Positions 25,962 through 35,477 of a stretch of 64,000 bases of DNA are shown one piece after another. Position 1 is the first letter of the stretch; every line of letters starts with the position of its first letter. Source of the DNA: Pseudogemmobacter faecipullorum. Lineage in GTDB: Bacteria > Pseudomonadota > Alphaproteobacteria > Rhodobacterales > Rhodobacteraceae. The translations under genes and the position numbers were made by a program. The notes under the pieces are model-generated. The model worked only from the letters and a program-made list of their open reading frames with translations, was not told the origin of the DNA and did not search any database. Location: NCBI RefSeq assembly GCF_020539525.1, contig NZ_JACDXX010000003.1, forward strand, positions 62,001 through 126,000, in the 5' to 3' direction.

Positions 25962-26245
25962 CATCCCGATGCGACACACTCCCCCGGCAACCGTAAAAGC
26001 GAGTAGCAGGCTGGCGCACCTGATGGTTCAGAACCCACGAAAGCGCTGCGATTAGTCGGTGAGTGCGCGGCATCATATCGCCGGAACCCCGACACGGCAC
26101 GGCAGCCTTGCTCTGGGCTGCGCGGTGCCAAGTAGCCTTACTTACGCTGACGGGATGGGCGGACCTTCCGCCCATCCCGCCTACCCCCTCAACGAACAGG
26201 TGATGCCGTGACCAGAATAGAATAATTGCGCCCGAGGCTGCCCCT
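25962..26245. other. structured gene-free stretch
   Basis: 284 bases without a convincing gene. A perfect 12-bp stem (26151-26162 with 26168-26179, 5-base loop) and a second hairpin, CAGCC-N7-GGCTG (26104-26120), are present. It could encode a small RNA or form the leader of the small gene that follows. Confidence 0.4.
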
Positions 26246-26434
26246 ATGTCTGCCCCTGTCACTCTTGCCGATCTACAAAAAATGCACAGCATGGCTGCCG
26301 CACTTGTTGTGGCCGACCCCGTCTATCTGCCGGTTTTCGAGCGCATCGAGCATGAACTTGCGGCATATGAGGCCAAAGACGATGCAATCAGCCGCGCTCG
26401 CGCCATTGCGGCCCGTCACAAGGCGGCTGCTTGA
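26246..26434 (+). CDS. 62-residue helical protein next to the integrase
   Basis: MSAPVTLADLQKMHSMAAAL followed by VVADPVYLPVFERIEHELAA and a basic end. It is helical throughout and not recognised beyond being a typical small phage protein. Its 3' end overlaps the convergent integrase 3' end by 19 bases. There is no strong ribosome binding site, so coding status is moderate. It may be a recombination-directionality or regulatory protein by position only. Confidence 0.45.
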   Translation: MSAPVTLADLQKMHSMAAALVVADPVYLPVFERIEHELAAYEAKDDAISRARAIAARHKAAA

Positions 26435-27708
26435 AGAAGCTGCTGCTTGTGTTCCAGCGTGGCACCATCTCCATAGCGTTCACGATTCAGTCGGTGGCCG
26501 AACAGATCGCGCCTGATCCGATCATCAATCCCGGCAGCAAGCATCCGATCTTCAAAAGCATGGCGCAGTGAGTAAAGCGTGTGATCAGGGCCTTCCATCA
26601 ATCCGTTCTCTCGCAGGAACTTATTGATGGTGGCCGAAAGGCTGGCACTGCTTTCCCGATAGCGCGGGAACCCCTCGGGGAACGCCCGCATTGCGTCCAG
26701 AGACAAGCCAAGCAGAGGGATGGTGCGCTTGGCATATTTGCTTTTAACCTGCCTGCCTTCCGGCTCAATCGAGATATGGGGCACGTTATGCGCCAGTCTT
26801 ATCGTGTTCGCGGATAGCGCGGCAAGTTCCGAGGGACGGCAGCCGGTGTTTACCATGACCAGCAGAATTGCTCGGGCCTCTGGGTTCAATCCGTCTAGAG
26901 CGCCCGGCGCAGCCAGCTTTTCCCTGATCCACTTGGCCGAGAACGGCGGGCGAACCTTTGCATCCCCTTCCTTGAAAGCGAGATCAGTGAGCGGCAGCAC
27001 CAGCCCGAGGCGTTTCATCCGGTTCACGGTTTTGAGAATGTCGCCAAGGTGGATCAGGTCTTTGTTCGCGCTGTTCGGCGTTAGGTCTTCCTCTTCCAGC
27101 CGCTCCATCCACCAGTTGCGGAAATCCAGCATATCGTCGCCAGTGATGTCCTTCATAGCTCTGTCACCGACGACCGCGACGAAGTTCTTCACCGCCTTCA
27201 CGCGTGGATTCTTCCAGCGCCGAAGCTGATCCTCTGACTTGCCAAGGGTCTTGTCCTTCGCCAGCGTCCAATAGAGTTCCAGCGCCTTTGTGACAGTGAG
27301 CGGCGATTCTTTGGCGCCCCCAAGTAGGGCAGAGGCTTCAAGCATATCCGGTTCCTCAGGCTGATCCTTGAAACCGGGGATGGCGGCAAATCTGTCGCGG
27401 AGTTCTTCAACTGGCAGCTTGGCGACCTGATCGGCCCGCATGTATCGGAAGCCCCTCGCTTCGGCGAGATCACGGGCAGCGGCAAAACGCTGATCTGCAT
27501 CAGTGCTGTCACCGGCCAGTTTTGCTTCCCATGCGGCCAGCATCTGCTCCCATGTCGCGGCCTCTTTGGCTCTGGCGACGGAAGGGGAGTCGGTATGGAG
27601 GCTGATCCAGACGAACTGGCGCGGCTCTACCGAGGCGTAACGCTTGGGAACCCGCTTATAGAGGTAGAGGGTTCCCTTCACGGACCCGTTGCGCGTTTGA
27701 ATTGCCAT
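26416..27708 (-). CDS. int: tyrosine-type site-specific integrase
   Basis: 430 residues. The N-terminal part (NGSVKGTLYLYKRVPKRYAS) is the arm-binding domain common in alphaproteobacterial phage integrases, followed by a SAM-like core-binding domain and the catalytic domain. Catalytic residues are Arg291 in NTGCRPSEL, Arg382 in YSLRH (the usual His of the H-x-x-R box is Tyr here), His405 in FGHRL, and the nucleophile Tyr412 in RERYG. It would insert and, with a helper factor, excise the element at the tRNA-Ser site 140 bases away. It is transcribed away from the att site, towards the element interior. Confidence 0.93.
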   Translation of the reverse strand: MAIQTRNGSVKGTLYLYKRVPKRYASVEPRQFVWISLHTDSPSVARAKEAATWEQMLAAWEAKLAGDSTDADQRFAAARDLAEARGFRYMRADQVAKLPVEELRDRFAAIPGFKDQPEEPDMLEASALLGGAKESPLTVTKALELYWTLAKDKTLGKSEDQLRRWKNPRVKAVKNFVAVVGDRAMKDITGDDMLDFRNWWMERLEEEDLTPNSANKDLIHLGDILKTVNRMKRLGLVLPLTDLAFKEGDAKVRPPFSAKWIREKLAAPGALDGLNPEARAILLVMVNTGCRPSELAALSANTIRLAHNVPHISIEPEGRQVKSKYAKRTIPLLGLSLDAMRAFPEGFPRYRESSASLSATINKFLRENGLMEGPDHTLYSLRHAFEDRMLAAGIDDRIRRDLFGHRLNRERYGDGATLEHKQQLLQAAAL

Positions 27709-27739
27709 GGCCTTGCCCTACATGTTCATGGGCAGTGTA

Positions 27740-27763
27740 GCACAAAATGTAACGCAAAATGTA
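27740..27763 (-). repeat. 12-bp direct repeat in front of the integrase gene
   Basis: Two adjacent 12-base units differ at two positions (GCACAAAATGTA and ACGCAAAATGTA on the plus strand), lying 32-55 bases upstream of the integrase start. They could be operator or integrase arm-binding sites. Confidence 0.4.
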
Positions 27764-27822
27764 TAGCAGATTTGGAGCACTAAAGGTGCGCGAAAGCGTG
27801 AATCCATTTGAATTCAACGACT

Positions 27823-27841
27823 TACATCTAATCACATATGC
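27823..27841. repeat. 19-base block repeated near the left attachment site
   Basis: It matches 12049-12067 at 16 of 19 positions, but sits 5 bases from the core repeat instead of 13. It may mark the similar DNA that follows this tRNA gene in the source of the element, or integrase binding sites. Confidence 0.5.
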
Positions 27842-27846
27842 GTGAA

Positions 27847-27936
<90 letters not shown>

Positions 27937-28103
27937 GGCTTTCTTGGGGGGTCGTCTTGTGAGGCGGTGTTTAGCTTCGGCTTTGGGGGAGTGCAAGAGG
28001 CCTCATGCACATAAGTTTGAGAAAGTTTGAAAAAACGCGGACTTGGCGGGCAGGGGTGCGGGGTGCATAGTCAGAACGAGGCCGCAGGATCGGAGAGAGC
28101 ACT

Positions 28104-29111
28104 ATGTTCAGGGGCATAAAAACAACCGGTTCCGGCCGGCGTTCCGCAGCCTCTGCAGCGGCGAAATCTCCGGGATTTCCGCTGGTTTTCCTGCTGCTGG
28201 GCGCCTGTCTTTCCCTGCCGTCCCCCCCGGTTCTGGCGCAGGAAGGCGCGGGCCGGCCGGGCATTGCGGCTTTGCCGGGGGTGATTGCGGCGAATCCGGC
28301 GGGTGAGACCGGCCCGGCGGCGGGTGAGGCGGTCTCTGCCGAAGAATCAGCGCGAATCATGGCGCTCTTCGCGGCGATGGGCCTGCCGCAGCTGATGCCG
28401 GTTCTGGCCGAAGAGGGGCAGAGCTATGGCGCATCGCTCGGCGCAGCGACCTTTCCGGGCCGTGATGGCCCCGCCTGGCAGGCGGCGGTGGAGCGGCTTT
28501 ATGACAGCGCGGCGCTCGGGGCGGATCTGGCCGCGGGCCTGATCCGGGCGCTGCAGGGCCAGGATCAGGCGGTTGCCGGGGCCCGGGCGTTTTTCGACTC
28601 GGCGCTCGGGCAGAAGGTGGTGGCGGCCGAGGTGGCGGCGCGGCGGCGGCTGCTTGACCCTGAGGAGACCGAGGCCGCCGAAGTGGCGGTGATGAAGCTG
28701 CGCGATGCGCGCTCGCCCCGGCTGCGGCTTTACCGCGCGCTGATCACGGCGGGCGATCAGATCGAGAATAATGTCGCAAACAGCCTTGGCGGCGCGCTCG
28801 CCTTTGAACAGGGTCTGGCCGAGAGCGAACCCGCCGCGACGCGCCGCGAGACCGGTCACATGGCCGAACAGGTCTGGGCGCAGGAAGGGGCCTATCGCGC
28901 CTCATCCGGGGCCTGGATCATGACCTATACGGCCCTGGCCTATGCGGAACTGAGCGAGGCCGAGCTGCGGGCCTATAGTGATTTTCTGGCCTCGCCGGCG
29001 GGGCAGGTGGTGAATGCGGCGCTCTATAGCGCTTCGGGTGACAGTTTTCGCAAGATTTTGCGCGGTCTGGGGCGTGAGGCCGGTCTGATGCTGCGCGGCC
29101 AGCAGATCTGA
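28104..29111 (+). CDS. DUF2059 family exported protein
   Basis: 335 residues with a long, hydrophobic signal segment (FPLVFLLLGACLSLPSPPVL, cut near AQ46). The C-terminal part (about 220-325) with YAELSEAELRAYSDFLASPA followed by GQVVNAALYSA has the DUF2059 pattern seen in periplasmic proteins of unknown function. The rest is Ala-rich and helical. It stands alone between the tRNA gene and the ribosomal protein operon. The stop codon lies inside a short tandem duplication (29099-29150). Confidence 0.65.
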   Translation: MFRGIKTTGSGRRSAASAAAKSPGFPLVFLLLGACLSLPSPPVLAQEGAGRPGIAALPGVIAANPAGETGPAAGEAVSAEESARIMALFAAMGLPQLMPVLAEEGQSYGASLGAATFPGRDGPAWQAAVERLYDSAALGADLAAGLIRALQGQDQAVAGARAFFDSALGQKVVAAEVAARRRLLDPEETEAAEVAVMKLRDARSPRLRLYRALITAGDQIENNVANSLGGALAFEQGLAESEPAATRRETGHMAEQVWAQEGAYRASSGAWIMTYTALAYAELSEAELRAYSDFLASPAGQVVNAALYSASGDSFRKILRGLGREAGLMLRGQQI

Positions 29112-29150
29112 TCGGCCAGAAGATCTGAGCAGGCAGCATATCTGACAAGG
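29099..29150. repeat. three degenerate 17-18 base units spanning the stop codon
   Basis: Units begin CCAGCAGATCTGA, CCAGAAGATCTGA and GCAGCATATCTGA. The first one contains the TGA of the DUF2059 gene. Confidence 0.6.
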
Positions 29151-29428
29151 CGGGGTGCGCGTCGCTGCCGGATCCGCTGGTGCAGGGCTGGTCGGTGCGG
29201 AGCAGGCGGAACCCCTGCGGCCTGGTCGCGCCAGGCTGAACCTCCGCAGGCTGAACCGCTGCGGGCCGCAAAGTGAAGCTGCCGCAGGCCGCCGGGTAAT
29301 TCGCCTGCTAAGCCAAAGAGATCGCGCGCGCCTGCACCCGCGAGGCGGCAGCGGGTTCCGGCGCTGCTGCGGCGCGGTCTTTCTGGCGGTTCTGCTGGCA
29401 AATTCGCGTGGTTTTACGGGGAAAAGGC
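29112..29428. other. gene-free spacer before the rplU promoter
   Basis: No gene seen. It contains the 17-18 base duplications at its start and a 15-base-period duplication CAGGCTGAACC at 29232 and 29247. Confidence 0.5.
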
Positions 29429-29457
29429 TTGACTGAGGCGGTCTGCGCGCAGATAAG
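29429..29457 (+). promoter_or_regulatory. sigma-70-type promoter candidate of rplU-rpmA
   Basis: TTGACT and GATAAG are separated by 17 bases. They lie about 170 bases before the rplU start. Confidence 0.55.
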
Positions 29458-29467
29458 CAGCCATCTT

Positions 29468-29500
29468 CCCCGGGGTGCGAATCCCGGGGTGGTTTGTTTT
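29468..29500 (+). promoter_or_regulatory. terminator-like hairpin in the rplU leader
   Basis: A 7-bp GC stem (29468-29474 with 29483-29489) is followed by TGGTTTGTTTT. It lies just downstream of the predicted start of transcription and could attenuate the ribosomal protein operon. Confidence 0.45.
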
Positions 29501-29629
29501 GAACATCATCCGGCGACGGATGCGCAGTCCGAGGCGGGGGATCCCCCGGCAATACCAAGGATCTGAGGCCCCATAAGGGGGCGCAGGGACCAAGGGGCCA
29601 CAGGGCGCGGTTAAGGAAAAGGAAGACCC

Positions 29630-30067
29630 ATGACGTTTGCGGTCCTGAAGACCGGCGGCAAGCAGTACAAAGTGCAGGCGGGTGACGTTCTGCGCGTTGA
29701 GAAGCTTGACGCTGTGGCTGGTGAAAAAATCCAGTTCAACGAAATCCTGATGGTCGATGCCACCATCGGCGCGCCCTTCGTGGCTGGCGCTGCGGTTCAG
29801 GCAGAAGTGATCGACCAGATCAAAGGCGAGAAAACGATTCACTTCGTGAAGCGTCGCCGTAAGCACTCGTCGCAGCGCACCAAAGGCCACCGCCAGCACC
29901 TGACGCTGGTTCGCGTGACCGAAGTCCTCGCTGCAGGCGCTGACAAGTCGGGCATCAAAGCTGCAACCGGCACTGCCGATGCACGCCGCGCTGTTCATGA
30001 AGCGCCGGCTGCTGCTGCAGCCGCCAAACCGAAGCGGGCCGCTAAGGCCGCTGCTGCAGAGGAGTAA
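29630..30067 (+). CDS. rplU: 50S ribosomal protein L21
   Basis: 145 residues. The L21 signature is complete: FAVLKTGGKQYKVQAGDVLR, the variable middle, and KRRRKHSSQRTKGHRQHLTL then RVTEV. A C-terminal Ala/Lys-rich extension of about 40 residues (ending KPKRAAKAAAAEE) is typical of Rhodobacterales. L21 binds 23S rRNA in the large subunit. GGAAAAGGAAGACCC precedes the ATG. It is followed by rpmA after six bases in one operon. Confidence 0.96.
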   Translation: MTFAVLKTGGKQYKVQAGDVLRVEKLDAVAGEKIQFNEILMVDATIGAPFVAGAAVQAEVIDQIKGEKTIHFVKRRRKHSSQRTKGHRQHLTLVRVTEVLAAGADKSGIKAATGTADARRAVHEAPAAAAAAKPKRAAKAAAAEE

Positions 30068-30073
30068 TCCCCC

Positions 30074-30343
30074 ATGGCAACTAAAAAGGCAGGCGGTTCA
30101 TCCCGCAACGGTCGTGACTCGGCTGGTCGTCGCCTCGGTGTGAAACTCTATGGCGGCCAGGCTGTCATCCCGGGCAATATCATCGTGCGTCAGCGCGGCA
30201 CCACCTTCTTCCCGGGTGATGGCGTCGGCATGGGCCGTGACCACACGATCTTCGCCACCGTCGAAGGCGCGGTTAAGTTCCGCAAGGGCCTGAAAGGCCG
30301 CACCTTTATTTCGGTTCTTCCGGTTGCGGAAGCGGCCGAGTAA
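30074..30343 (+). CDS. rpmA: 50S ribosomal protein L27
   Basis: 89 residues, full length. Diagnostic start [20 protein letters not shown] and the middle [28 protein letters not shown]. The N-terminus reaches the peptidyl transferase centre in known ribosomes. It has no cleavable N-terminal extension. It ends the rplU operon at a hairpin terminator. Confidence 0.97.
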   Translation: MATKKAGGSSRNGRDSAGRRLGVKLYGGQAVIPGNIIVRQRGTTFFPGDGVGMGRDHTIFATVEGAVKFRKGLKGRTFISVLPVAEAAE

Positions 30344-30351
30344 GCCGAACC

Positions 30352-30370
30352 TTTACATTCTGAATGTAAA
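30352..30370. repeat. 19-bp perfect palindrome after rpmA
   Basis: TTTACATTC-T-GAATGTAAA, 9 bases after the rpmA stop and directly before the terminator. It is AT-rich in a GC-rich region. It could be a protein-binding site or an RNA-processing hairpin. Confidence 0.6.
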
Positions 30371-30372
30371 CA

Positions 30373-30403
30373 GGGGATCGGCTGAGAAGCCGGTCCCCTT
30401 CCT
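30373..30403 (+). terminator. terminator of the rplU-rpmA operon
   Basis: An 11-bp stem (30373-30383 with 30388-30398; one G-T pair) with loop GAGA is followed by TTCCTCATT. Confidence 0.75.
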
Positions 30404-30478
30404 CATTCCTGCCGCGAAGCACGGGCAGGGATGGGGTAAGCGACATTCTGCCTGTAAGACCTCCGGAGAGGAGACGCT

Positions 30479-31126
30479 ATGGTTGCCGATGCATTGAAAA
30501 ACCCCGGTCGGGCGCCGACAAAAAATCCGGGCCAGATGCCCGGGGTCCGCGGTCAGGCCTTTGGTGAGGGGGTGAACCTTGCCGGAACAGAGGGGCTGCG
30601 CCTTGCTGCCGGCCGGTTTGAGCTGCGCCCGGTGCGCCATTCCGATGCCGGGCTGATCGCGCATTATGCCGCCGACCGCCGTCTCGCCGAGGCGACACAG
30701 AATATTCCGCATCCTTTCCCGCCCGGAGCCGCCGCCGCCTATGTGGCGCGCGCCATGGATCACGACCATCCCGGCACGATCTGGGCCATGGATGGCACGG
30801 TCAGCGGCCTGTCCGAACTGCTCGGGGTGATCTCGCTGAAGCCGATGGAGGTAAAGGCCGGGCGTTCGGGGCAGTCGGAAGTGGCCTATTGGGTCGCGCC
30901 AGCCTTCTGGAATACCGGCATAGCCTCGGATGCGGTACGGGCACTGGTTGAGGCTAACCCGCTGAAAGACTGTACCTATTTTGCCGAGGTTTTCCAGGAT
31001 AATCCCGGCTCGGCCAGGGTGCTGACCAATGCCGGTTTTGAATATCTGGGCGATGCCGAGGCTTTCTCGGTGGCGCGCAATGCCATCGTGCCGACCTGGA
31101 CCTATATCCGGAAGCTGGTGAAGTGA
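30479..31126 (+). CDS. GNAT acetyltransferase, RimJ/RimL type
   Basis: 215 residues; residues 40-200 form the acetyl-CoA-dependent GNAT fold: RFELRPVRHSDAGLIAHYAA, the central VAYWVAPAFWNTGIASDAVR with the acetyl-CoA binding loop, and DNPGSARVLTNAGFEYLGDA. The first 38 residues are a poorly conserved extension; the start at 30479 is supported by GGAGAGGAG. Substrate unknown; relatives acetylate ribosomal protein N-termini or small molecules. The next acetyltransferase overlaps its stop codon. Confidence 0.85.
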   Translation: MVADALKNPGRAPTKNPGQMPGVRGQAFGEGVNLAGTEGLRLAAGRFELRPVRHSDAGLIAHYAADRRLAEATQNIPHPFPPGAAAAYVARAMDHDHPGTIWAMDGTVSGLSELLGVISLKPMEVKAGRSGQSEVAYWVAPAFWNTGIASDAVRALVEANPLKDCTYFAEVFQDNPGSARVLTNAGFEYLGDAEAFSVARNAIVPTWTYIRKLVK

Positions 31127-31635
31127 GTCTGGTGATCCGCGAGGCCAGTGCTGCTGATGCTGCGGGCATCGCGGTGATCTATAATGATGCGGTCGCGCGG
31201 ACGACGGCGATTTTCAACGACCATCAGGTCGATGTGAAAGACCGCGAAGACTGGATGGCGACGCGCCAGCAGGCCGGATTCCCGGTGCTGGTGGCGCTTT
31301 GCGATGGCGCGGTGGCGGGCTATGCCAGCTACGGCCCCTGGCGTCCGCATGACGGCTTTTGTCTGACGGCGGAACATTCGGTCTATGTGGCACAGGCCGC
31401 CCGCGGCCGGGGGCTGGCGCTGGCGCTGATGCAGCAGCTGATCGCCCGCGCCCGCGCCGATGGCCTGCATGTGCTGGTGGCGGCGATTGAGGCGGGCAAT
31501 CAGCCCTCTCTGGCCTTGCACCGCCGCCTTGGCTTCAGCGAAACCGCGCTGATGCGTGAAGTGGCGCAGAAATTCGGCCGCTGGCTGGATCTGCAGTTCA
31601 TGGAGCTGCGGCTCGATGAGCGACCATCGCCCTGA
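31123..31635 (+). CDS. GNAT acetyltransferase of the Pat/MddA group
   Basis: 170 residues, starting with GTG that overlaps the previous stop. The start VIREASAADAAGIAVIYNDA, the segment GYASYGPWRPHDGF, EHSVYVAQAARGRGLALALM and GNQPSLALHRRLGFSETALM are the hallmarks of phosphinothricin/methionine-sulfoximine-type N-acetyltransferases. It would transfer acetyl groups to a small amino acid analogue. The exact substrate is not known from sequence. Confidence 0.85.
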   Translation: MSLVIREASAADAAGIAVIYNDAVARTTAIFNDHQVDVKDREDWMATRQQAGFPVLVALCDGAVAGYASYGPWRPHDGFCLTAEHSVYVAQAARGRGLALALMQQLIARARADGLHVLVAAIEAGNQPSLALHRRLGFSETALMREVAQKFGRWLDLQFMELRLDERPSP

Positions 31636-31830
31636 GCGCATCGCCGTTCCCGGCGCCGCCTTTGCAGGCGGGGGCCGGGGCGCAGACATCTGCGGTTGCC
31701 GCATCGCCTCGCAGCGCTTCATCTGTCTGTAAATATCCCCGCCGGAGGCCCTTCTGCCTGCCGCAGCCCCATTGCCCGAGCGCCGCGCTTGAGATAGCGG
31801 CGCATCTCCTGTATCGCCGAGTAACCCTGA

Positions 31831-32871
<1,041 letters not shown>

Positions 32872-32883
32872 GGAAGTAAGACC

Positions 32884-33999
32884 GTGGCGCTTCAGGCCCC
32901 TGATATTCGTGCCGCACGGCGGCTGGTGATTAAGATCGGCTCGGCTTTGCTGGTCGACCGGGCCAGGGGGCTGCGGCAGTCCTGGCTCTCGGCTCTGGCG
33001 ATGGATGTTGCCGAGGCCAGGGTGAATGGCACCCAGGTGGTGCTGGTCTCTTCCGGTTCGATCGCGCTTGGCCGCATGGTTCTGGGCCTGCCCCAGGGCG
33101 AGCTGGCGCTGGAACAGGCCCAGGCGGCGGCGGCGGTCGGCCAGATCCGGCTGGCCCGCGCCTATGAGGAGGTGCTGGCGCCGCATGGCATCACCACCGC
33201 CCAGGTGCTGGTGACGCTGGAGGATACCACCGACCGGCGCCGCTATCTCAACAGCCGCGCCACGATGGAGACCCTGCTCAGCCTCGGCGTGGTGCCGATT
33301 GTTAACGAAAACGATACAGTCGCCACGGATGAGATCCGTTTTGGCGACAATGACCGGCTGGCGGCGCAGATCGCGGTGACCGCCGGGGCCGATCAGCTGA
33401 TCCTGCTCTCTGATGTTGACGGCTTCTACACCGCCAATCCGAAAGAAGACCCGGCGGCGCATCGTTTTGATCTGGTCGATCAGATCACGCCGGAGATTGA
33501 GGCCATGGCCGGGGATCCGATTTCGGGCCTGTCGAAAGGCGGGATGAAGACCAAGCTGATGGCAGCGAAAACCGCGGTGGCGGGAGGCTGTGCCATGGCG
33601 ATCATGGAGGGCTCGGTGCCGCGGCCGCTGAAGGCGCTGGCCGAGGGCGCGAACCGGACCTGGTTCCTGGCCGAGGGCGACCCCCAGGCGGCGCGCAAGC
33701 GCTGGATCAATGCGATGAAGGAAAAGGGCAGGGTCCGGCTTGATGCCGGGGCGGTCACTGCCCTGCGCCAGGGCAAAAGCCTGCTGCCTGCCGGGGTGGT
33801 CGGGGTAGAGGGCCAGTTTGGCCGCGGCGAGCCGGTCGGCATCCTCGGTCCGGAGGGCGCAGCTCTTGGCAAGGGGCTGATCCGCTATACATCCGAGGAG
33901 GCCAGGGCCATTGCCGGGCACCGCTCGGGCGAGATTGAGGCGATTCTCGGCTATGCCGGGCGCGCCGCACTGATCCACCGCGACGATATGGTGGTATAA
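32884..33999 (+). CDS. proB: glutamate 5-kinase
   Basis: 371 residues with a GTG start 12 bases after obgE, preceded by GAGGAAG. The amino acid kinase domain (about 10-260) includes [44 protein letters not shown] and [13 protein letters not shown]. The C-terminal PUA domain (about 280-365) is present. It makes glutamyl phosphate, the first step of proline synthesis. It is followed by proA, giving the obgE-proB-proA order typical of Rhodobacteraceae. Confidence 0.96.
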   Translation: MALQAPDIRAARRLVIKIGSALLVDRARGLRQSWLSALAMDVAEARVNGTQVVLVSSGSIALGRMVLGLPQGELALEQAQAAAAVGQIRLARAYEEVLAPHGITTAQVLVTLEDTTDRRRYLNSRATMETLLSLGVVPIVNENDTVATDEIRFGDNDRLAAQIAVTAGADQLILLSDVDGFYTANPKEDPAAHRFDLVDQITPEIEAMAGDPISGLSKGGMKTKLMAAKTAVAGGCAMAIMEGSVPRPLKALAEGANRTWFLAEGDPQAARKRWINAMKEKGRVRLDAGAVTALRQGKSLLPAGVVGVEGQFGRGEPVGILGPEGAALGKGLIRYTSEEARAIAGHRSGEIEAILGYAGRAALIHRDDMVV

Positions 34000-34086
34000 G
34001 AGAGCCGGGAGGGCCGGGGCATGTCAGCCCGCCCGCCCGGAAGTGTGACGTCAGGGGAAGGGCCCCTGACCTGGAAGGAAAAGACC

Positions 34087-35346
34087 ATGGACGGCCAGTT
34101 TTCAGATCTGATGGAGCAAATCGGTACAGCCGCGCGCAAAGCCGCGGCAGAGCTGGCTTTTGCCCCGCCAGAGCAGAAAACCGCCGCGCTGATGGCCGCC
34201 GCCGCTGCGGTTGAGGCGGCAGAGGCGGCGATCCTCGCCGCCAATCGGCTCGATCTCGATTATGCCGCCTCGAAAGGGCTGAGCCCGGCGATGCAGGACC
34301 GGCTGCGCCTTGATGCAGGCCGGATCGCCGGCATCGTGGCGGCTTTGCGCGATGTGGCGGGCCAGGCCGATCCGGTCGGCCGGGTGCTTGAGGAATGGGA
34401 CCGCCCCTCGGGGCTGCATATCCAGCGCGTGGCAACGCCTTTGGGCGTGGTGGGGGTGATCTATGAAAGCCGCCCCAATGTCACCGCCGATGCCGGGGCG
34501 CTGTGCCTGAAGGCCGGGAATTCGGTCATTCTGCGCGGCGGCTCGGACAGCCTCAATTCCTCGCAGGCGATCCATGCCGCTATGGTTGAGGGGCTGCGCG
34601 CCGCCGGTCTGCCCGAGGCCGCGATCCAGCTGGTGCCGGTGCGCGACCGCGAGATGGTCTCGGCCATGCTGCGCGCCAGCGAGTATATCGATGTGATCGT
34701 GCCGCGCGGTGGCAAGGGCCTTGTCAGCCTGGTGCAGTCCGAGGCGCGGGTGCCGGTCTTTGCCCATCTGGAGGGCATCTGCCATGTCTATGCCGATGGG
34801 GCAGCGGATCTGGAGAAAGCGCGCCGCGTGGTGCTCAATGCCAAGACCCGGCGCACCGGGATCTGCGGCTCGGCCGAATGCCTGCTGATCGACCGCGCTT
34901 TCTATGAAAAGCACGGCGCGGTGCTGATCGAGGATCTGGTGCAGGCCGGGGTCGAGGTCCGGACCGAGGGCGAACTGCTGCAGGTTGCGGGCACGGTTCA
35001 GGCCGCGCCCGGGGATTTCGGCTGTGAATTCCTCGATATGATCATCGCCGCGAAACTCGTCGAGGGTGTGGACGGGGCGATTGACCATATCCGCCGCTAC
35101 AGTTCAAACCATACGGAATCGGTGCTGACCGAGGATGATGCGGTGGCAGATCGCTTCTTCCGCCGCCTCGATTCCGCGATCCTGATGCGCAATGCCTCGA
35201 CCCAGTTCGCCGATGGCGGTGAATTTGGCATGGGCGGCGAGATCGGCATTGCCACTGGCAAGATGCATGCACGCGGCCCGGTGGGGGCGGCGCAGCTCTG
35301 CAGCTTTAAATATCTGGTGACCGGCGACGGTACAATCCGCGGCTGA
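34087..35346 (+). CDS. proA: glutamate-5-semialdehyde dehydrogenase
   Basis: 419 residues from the ATG at 34087 (AAGGA seven bases upstream); an upstream ATG at 34021 gives a non-conserved extension. Motifs include [44 protein letters not shown] and the catalytic cysteine region [16 protein letters not shown], and the C-terminal [16 protein letters not shown]. It reduces glutamyl phosphate with NADPH in proline synthesis. It ends at a strong terminator. Confidence 0.96.
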   Translation: MDGQFSDLMEQIGTAARKAAAELAFAPPEQKTAALMAAAAAVEAAEAAILAANRLDLDYAASKGLSPAMQDRLRLDAGRIAGIVAALRDVAGQADPVGRVLEEWDRPSGLHIQRVATPLGVVGVIYESRPNVTADAGALCLKAGNSVILRGGSDSLNSSQAIHAAMVEGLRAAGLPEAAIQLVPVRDREMVSAMLRASEYIDVIVPRGGKGLVSLVQSEARVPVFAHLEGICHVYADGAADLEKARRVVLNAKTRRTGICGSAECLLIDRAFYEKHGAVLIEDLVQAGVEVRTEGELLQVAGTVQAAPGDFGCEFLDMIIAAKLVEGVDGAIDHIRRYSSNHTESVLTEDDAVADRFFRRLDSAILMRNASTQFADGGEFGMGGEIGIATGKMHARGPVGAAQLCSFKYLVTGDGTIRG

Positions 35347-35381
35347 TTGCCGAAAAGCCCCGGGCAACCTGGCAACATTCC

Positions 35382-35410
35382 CCCTGCATACCCCGGTATG
35401 CAGGGTTTTT
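35382..35410 (+). terminator. terminator of the proBA operon
   Basis: An 11-bp perfect stem (35382-35392 with 35395-35405) with a tight loop is followed by TTTTT. Confidence 0.88.
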
Positions 35411-35477
35411 ACTGGCCGCGCCCCGGCAGGCGACCTAGACCCAGGGGCTGAGACCCTCCTGTGACTAAGGCCGATCT

